This document shows positions 48,407 through 52,581 of a stretch of 52,581 nt of DNA, piece after piece. A program made the position numbers and the translations under genes. The notes beneath the pieces were generated by a model. That model searched no databases, was not told where the DNA came from, and worked only from the letters and a program-made list of their open reading frames with translations. The stretch lies in NCBI RefSeq assembly GCF_028618575.1, contig NZ_JAQITA010000016.1, positions 1 to 52,581 of the forward strand, in the 5' to 3' direction. The DNA is from Bartonella sp. ML70XJBT.G (lineage in GTDB: Bacteria; Pseudomonadota; Alphaproteobacteria; Rhizobiales; Rhizobiaceae). Within the stretch, counting starts at the first letter, position 1, and each line of letters opens with the position of its first letter.

Positions 48407-49336
48407 ATGACCACAATTCATCATCATAAATCACAATCGTCATTTTCTTTGGGGCGTTGGTTAAATGAATCTGTTCCACGTTCAGTCTTTCAAGCGAATG
48501 TACAAAGAATTTATCATGCATTGATCAAGTTTTCTGGTAATTTTTCTGCTGTATTTGGTCTCATTATTATTTTTATTATTATCTTATGTGCAGTTTTTGC
48601 TCCTTGGATTGCTACCAATGATTTTGTGAGCAATGATCTTGCACATCGATTACAATCACCCTCTCTGTCGCATTATTTTGGGACAGATGAATTGGGGCGT
48701 GACATTTTTAGCCGCCTCGTTTTTGGTGCACGTATTACGCTTTATATTGTTTTTCTCACGACAATTATTGTGGGACCAATAGGGCTCATTGTTGGGACTG
48801 TATCGGGCTATATAGGGGGATGGGTTGACACTGTTCTTATGCGTGTAGTTGATATTTTTCTTGCTTTTCCCGCTTTGATTTTAGCTCTTGCGTTTTCAGC
48901 CGCATTGGGACCAGGTATTGAAAATGCATCTATTGCAATTTCGATTGCAGCATGGCCGCCAATCGCGCGTTTAGCACGAGCAGAAACTTTGACGATACGT
49001 TCTTCTGATTATGTCTCTGCTGTTCGCTTGCAAGGGGCATCTCCTTTGCGGATTATTTTGTTTCATGTTGCACCGATGTGTATTCCTTCAGTCGTGGTCC
49101 GTCTAACATTAGATATGTCTGGAATTATTTTAACGGCTGCGGGTCTTGGTTTTTTGGGGTTGGGAGCTCAGCTACCAAGTCCTGAATGGGGTGCAATGCT
49201 TTCGACAGGTCGTGAGTTTATGATGACAAGTTGGTGGTTAGCGGCAATACCAGGTTGTGCAATATTGTTGGCAAGCCTTGCTTTCAATTTGTTGGGTGAT
49301 GGGCTTCGTGATATATTGGATCCGCGCAATGGCTAA
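48407..49336 (+). CDS. dppC: dipeptide/heme ABC transporter permease DppC
   Basis: Second permease subunit, 309 residues from the ATG at 48407, 2 nt after the dppB stop; a TTG at 48401 overlapping dppB is the alternative. It has the OppC-type N-terminal helix, the HYFGTDELGRDIFSRLVFGAR segment and the EAA loop SDYVSAVRLQGASPLRI. Its last 8 nt overlap dppD. Confidence 0.93.
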   Translation: MTTIHHHKSQSSFSLGRWLNESVPRSVFQANVQRIYHALIKFSGNFSAVFGLIIIFIIILCAVFAPWIATNDFVSNDLAHRLQSPSLSHYFGTDELGRDIFSRLVFGARITLYIVFLTTIIVGPIGLIVGTVSGYIGGWVDTVLMRVVDIFLAFPALILALAFSAALGPGIENASIAISIAAWPPIARLARAETLTIRSSDYVSAVRLQGASPLRIILFHVAPMCIPSVVVRLTLDMSGIILTAAGLGFLGLGAQLPSPEWGAMLSTGREFMMTSWWLAAIPGCAILLASLAFNLLGDGLRDILDPRNG

Positions 49337-50204
49337 AAAATTATTAGAGATAGAAGATTTACGTATTGCTTTTCCTACAAGGCGTGGCATTGCAGAGGTT
49401 GTGCGTGGCGTTAGTTTTTCCGTGGGAAAAGAAAAAATCGGGATCGTTGGCGAGTCTGGTTCTGGAAAATCAATGACTGGGCGCGCGATACTCAGATTGA
49501 GTCCAAGAGCAGCAATGGTCAAAGCGAAAAAAATGCGCTTTGAAGATATCGATTTATTGCGTGCAAGTGAATCTCAAATGAGAACTATTCGGGGAAAGCG
49601 TATTTCAATGATTCTACAGGACCCCAAATATTCACTTAATCCACTCATACGGATTGGGGACCAGATTATGGAGGCTTACCGTATTCATTACCGTGTTTCA
49701 AAAGCCGAGGCGCGCGAGCGGACAATTGCTATGTTGGAATCTGTTCATATTCGCGACCCAGAACATGTGATGCGTCTGTTTCCTCATGAAATATCAGGAG
49801 GAATGGGGCAGCGTGTGATGATTGCGATGATGCTCATTCCAAAACCTGATTTAATTATTGCCGATGAGCCAACATCTGCGCTTGATATTACGGTAAGACG
49901 TCAGGTTTTATCCGTGTTGGATGAGCTTGTGACTAAATCTGGAACGGGACTTATTTTTATTAGTCATGATTTGAATATGATTGCTGATTTTTGTGATCGT
50001 GTCTTGGTTATGTATGCAGGCCGTGTGTTAGAAGAGTTGCCTGCGTGTAATTTATCTCGTGCTTGTCATCCTTATACTAAGGCTTTGCTAGCAAGTTTGC
50101 CGCGGCTTGATAATCCTGTTAATGTTTTGGCTGTTCCTGAGCGCGATCCTGATTGGTTGCATAATCCTACGATTGTTAATGGTGTTGAAGGAGTTGCTCT
50201 GTGA
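49329..50204 (+). CDS. dppD: dipeptide/heme ABC transporter ATPase DppD
   Basis: ATP-binding subunit, 291 residues from the ATG at 49329 (overlapping dppC by 8 nt); an earlier in-frame start inside dppC would add 24 residues out of family. Walker A GESGSGKS, signature EISGGMGQR, Walker B LIIADEPTSALD, H-loop ISHDL, and the oligopeptide-transporter tail CHPYTKALLASLPR. It is shorter than E. coli DppD (about 327 aa) at the C terminus. Confidence 0.93.
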   Translation: MAKKLLEIEDLRIAFPTRRGIAEVVRGVSFSVGKEKIGIVGESGSGKSMTGRAILRLSPRAAMVKAKKMRFEDIDLLRASESQMRTIRGKRISMILQDPKYSLNPLIRIGDQIMEAYRIHYRVSKAEARERTIAMLESVHIRDPEHVMRLFPHEISGGMGQRVMIAMMLIPKPDLIIADEPTSALDITVRRQVLSVLDELVTKSGTGLIFISHDLNMIADFCDRVLVMYAGRVLEELPACNLSRACHPYTKALLASLPRLDNPVNVLAVPERDPDWLHNPTIVNGVEGVAL

Positions 50205-50983
50205 CCAATTGTGACAATATTATTGATGTTTCTAATTTATCTGTAACCTTTGGGCATAGGCACAAGGCAGTAACGGTTGTAAAAAATGTCAACTTTCATA
50301 TTAAACGTGGTGAAGCTTATGGTTTAATTGGTGAATCAGGCTGTGGAAAATCAACCATTTTAAATACATTGGTTGGGCTTATTTCTGACTATAGTGGCCG
50401 TTTTATTTTTGATGGGGAAGAAGTTCCCAAAAAAAGAGGTAAGAATTTTTTACGCCGTATTCAAATGGTTTTCCAAGATCCTTACTCTTCACTTCATCCA
50501 AGAAAAATGGTTCATACTGTTCTTTCTGAAACGCTTAAAATTCATGGTATGGATAATCCAAAGGAACGGGTGCTAGATGCTTTAAATTCTGTTGGTTTAG
50601 ATTCTTCATTTCTTTATCGTTATCCGCATGAGTTATCTGGAGGACAACGCCAGCGTATTGCTCTTGCTCGTGCTTTAATTATCGAGCCAGAGGCTTTACT
50701 GCTCGATGAGCCAACATCTGCATTGGATGTGTCGGTACAGGCTGAAATTTTAAATTTGTTGAAATCCTTACGAGAAGAAAAAAAGCTCACTTATTTGATG
50801 GTATCCCACGACCTTGCTGTGGTTGCACATATTTGTGAACGTGTTGGAATTATGCATAAAGGGATTATTCTTGAAGAACTTAGCAATGATGATTTGCGTA
50901 ATCTACATGCACAACATGACTATACAAAGATGTTTTTTGAAGCCAGTATTGAGCCTATTGTTCATAGAGAGCAAAGGGCGTGA
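50201..50983 (+). CDS. dppF: dipeptide/heme ABC transporter ATPase DppF
   Basis: Second ATPase, 260 residues, GTG start overlapping the dppD stop by 4 nt (GTGA). Walker A GESGCGKST, signature LSGGQRQR, Walker B LLLDEPTSALD, H-loop VSHDL. It lacks most of the C-terminal extension of E. coli DppF (about 334 aa), ending soon after the DYTKMFFEAS segment. Last gene of dppA5-B-C-D-F. Confidence 0.93.
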   Translation: MTNCDNIIDVSNLSVTFGHRHKAVTVVKNVNFHIKRGEAYGLIGESGCGKSTILNTLVGLISDYSGRFIFDGEEVPKKRGKNFLRRIQMVFQDPYSSLHPRKMVHTVLSETLKIHGMDNPKERVLDALNSVGLDSSFLYRYPHELSGGQRQRIALARALIIEPEALLLDEPTSALDVSVQAEILNLLKSLREEKKLTYLMVSHDLAVVAHICERVGIMHKGIILEELSNDDLRNLHAQHDYTKMFFEASIEPIVHREQRA

Positions 50984-52040
50984 TAAATTTTACAGAAGAC
51001 AAGTATCGTTTCTTTGGCTTTAGGTTTCTAGAGATCGTCACAGTGCAATAGGAGGCATTTTTTATCTAGTTATGCCGTAAAACACTGTTGTGTGAGATGT
51101 GGCGATACAAACTATGTAAATTTTATATATTCAGTAATTTTTGGTAATGCAGTCAATATTTAGGGCAGGGCTATTTCTTATAGAGGTGAACCATATAAAT
51201 GGTTAGTAAGTGGAGCCTGCTAGACAAGAAGTCGGATTGCTTACAGGTTAGCATGGATGAGAATCTTCGTCATTTGAGGTGTGAAGGGGAGATCAAAGTA
51301 TGCCATTTTATCATTATAGTTTGCTGAGAGAGTTTTTAGCCATCATATTTTTTAATTCTGTGCGGCATATTGCACTATGAGTTACGCTGATCATGTGTGA
51401 TGTACGTTATTTTTTGCGCTTATTGGATTATTTTCTTGCTTATCATTTTGTGTTTAGCAGCTTTATTATGAATTTTTGGTTCTTTCAATTTGTAAGAAAT
51501 AACAGAAGTGCTGTATTGTTCGAGAAGAGTTCTGATTATTTTGTAATATAATTTTATTTTAGTTTTTTACAGCTTTAGATATTATTTATTGAAAAACGTT
51601 ACGTTCTCTTTTCAAAAAAGAAGGATTTTTTGTGGTATTATCATCAATGATAAATGATAGTTTTTAAAATGTTTTGGTTGTTTTATGCTTTAAGATAAAG
51701 AGGCAGAAAAGCGTAATTGGACGCAATAAGTAAAGATAAGACAAAAGTTTTCTCACTTTGGTGTAAAATGCGTTTTTTATTTAAGCTAAAGAATGCTGAT
51801 TGCTGTTTTTATAAATTTGAGTATTCTTCTTAAGTATTTTGATAAATTTGTTAAAGCAGCCTGTTATGTTTATTGTATTTTGTTTAGTATATTTCGTCAA
51901 AAGTTATTCTGTGGCATTTTTCGTGCGTAAAAAGATAAGAAAGCGGCCTTTGAAGCGGAAAAGATCGATGGTGCCGAAAAGACAGCGTTATGCTGCCTTT
52001 TGTTAAAAGGAATGTCATAGGCTTTTTTTACAGCCTTGTC
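50984..52040. other. gap of 1 kb between dppF and the autotransporter gene
   Basis: AT-rich spacer between convergent genes. No open frame or remnant recognised. A terminator for the autotransporter lies near its right end. Confidence 0.45.
51976..52002 (-). terminator. terminator of the autotransporter gene
   Basis: On the minus strand GGCAGC-ATAAC-GCTGTC (51981-51997, one G-T pair) is preceded by A residues and followed by TTTT, about 40 nt after the stop codon. Confidence 0.65.
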
Positions 52041-52581
52041 TTAAAACTGATAGCGTATCCCGCCTGAGAAACTTGCTCCAGATATTCCAGTCTTTTGCAG
52101 CTTTTGTTGATAGCTGACATCGCCATGAAGCGAGATGTTGGAAGATAATTGGGCATTGATACCAACCCCACCTTCAAGCAAAGAGCCCATAGGATCAAGT
52201 TTATAATCCTTGTCAATATAGATTGCTTGCTTATCATCAAAGATTTTGATGGCATTTACTTTCCCATAGAAGGAAACAGAACGCCTGTTTTCAGTTGCTG
52301 TAACGGTTTTGGTTAAACGCCCACCAACACGGATCATCCATTGATGAGGATTGTTCATATCAATGGTAAAGTGATCGGCATCTGAAATTGTATCAAACAT
52401 CAAACGTTGATAAGCAAATTGTGCTTGGGGTTCAAAGGTAAGACCTTGAATACCGGTGGCAAATTGTTTGCCCATAGTGGTGGAGATACTCCACATCTTG
52501 GCATGTTTCAATTTTGCAGTTGTACCAATAATAGCATTGGTGATGTCACCTTTTAAGACACCATAGGATAATAGGGTATCA
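52041..52581 (-). CDS. autotransporter beta-barrel domain, partial (runs off the window)
   Basis: The last ~180 residues of an autotransporter (type Va) outer-membrane barrel. The frame is open to the window edge, where it reads DTLLSYGVLKGDITNAIIG, so the true start lies beyond 52581. Barrel features: alternating strands, GVGINAQLSSNISLHGDVSYQ near the end, and the terminal GIRYQF with final phenylalanine. In Bartonella such genes form families of surface passengers (Iba/Cfa-type); the passenger is not visible here, so I give no name. Confidence 0.9.
   Translation of the reverse strand, partial: DTLLSYGVLKGDITNAIIGTTAKLKHAKMWSISTTMGKQFATGIQGLTFEPQAQFAYQRLMFDTISDADHFTIDMNNPHQWMIRVGGRLTKTVTATENRRSVSFYGKVNAIKIFDDKQAIYIDKDYKLDPMGSLLEGGVGINAQLSSNISLHGDVSYQQKLQKTGISGASFSGGIRYQF

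Overview
The window looks like a chromosomal segment of a Bartonella-type alphaproteobacterium (Hyphomicrobiales). Pointers are the low GC content, wide non-coding gaps with decaying genes, a rhizobial/Bartonella-type porin, the 3' end of a Bartonella-style autotransporter, an alphaproteobacterial Mrp without its CxxC motif, and a dipeptide/heme-type Dpp transporter with many binding-protein copies. The genus is an inference from gene content; no database search was possible.

Layout. 1-6.4 kb: the tail of an unidentified gene, a Bcr/CflA-type MFS exporter, an alpha/beta-hydrolase overlapping by 4 nt a LeuB-like dehydrogenase fused to a CinA/MoaB-type domain, a decayed ORF, and an AmpD/AmiD-type amidase. 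6.4-12.3 kb: a poor region with tRNA-Ser(GCU), a porin with terminator, an MFS pseudogene broken by at least four frameshifts, and tRNA-Leu(CAG). 12.9-18.9 kb (minus strand): gpmA-dapB, a GST, and the conserved rpmH-rnpA-yidC-engB cluster. 19.5-23.9 kb (plus): mrp, rsmI, yraN, a small membrane protein and a ProC-like reductase. 24.7-28.6 kb (minus): etfB-etfA-etfQO, with two separate small tandem duplications whose extra copies are decaying. 29.1-32.3 kb: a membrane-anchored coiled-coil protein, a TauE/SafE exporter with its TIGR02186-type partner, a DUF6460-like protein and a possible 46-aa ORF.

33-51 kb is the most striking part: five periplasmic oligopeptide/heme-type binding-protein genes (dppA1-5), then dppB, dppC, dppD and dppF, all on the plus strand. 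xseA and tag sit inside the array. The DNA before dppA1, dppA2 and dppA3 is not random: each block is a decayed copy of the first ~650 bp of xseA. The array therefore grew by tandem duplication of a [dppA - 3' flank - 5' part of xseA] unit of about 2.5 kb; the xseA passengers decayed and the dppA copies stayed open. A dppA 3' remnant also lies just before intact xseA. A structured hairpin with one paired base substitution recurs after dppA1-3. The window ends in the C-terminal beta-barrel of an autotransporter (minus strand, continuing past the edge).

Functionally, several binding proteins (four close paralogues plus the divergent dppA5) probably feed one DppBCDF permease for peptides and possibly heme. 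The ETF genes carry electrons from flavin dehydrogenases to ubiquinone. The rpmH-yidC cluster serves ribosome, RNase P and membrane-protein biogenesis. Repeated tandem duplication followed by decay is the common theme of the window.
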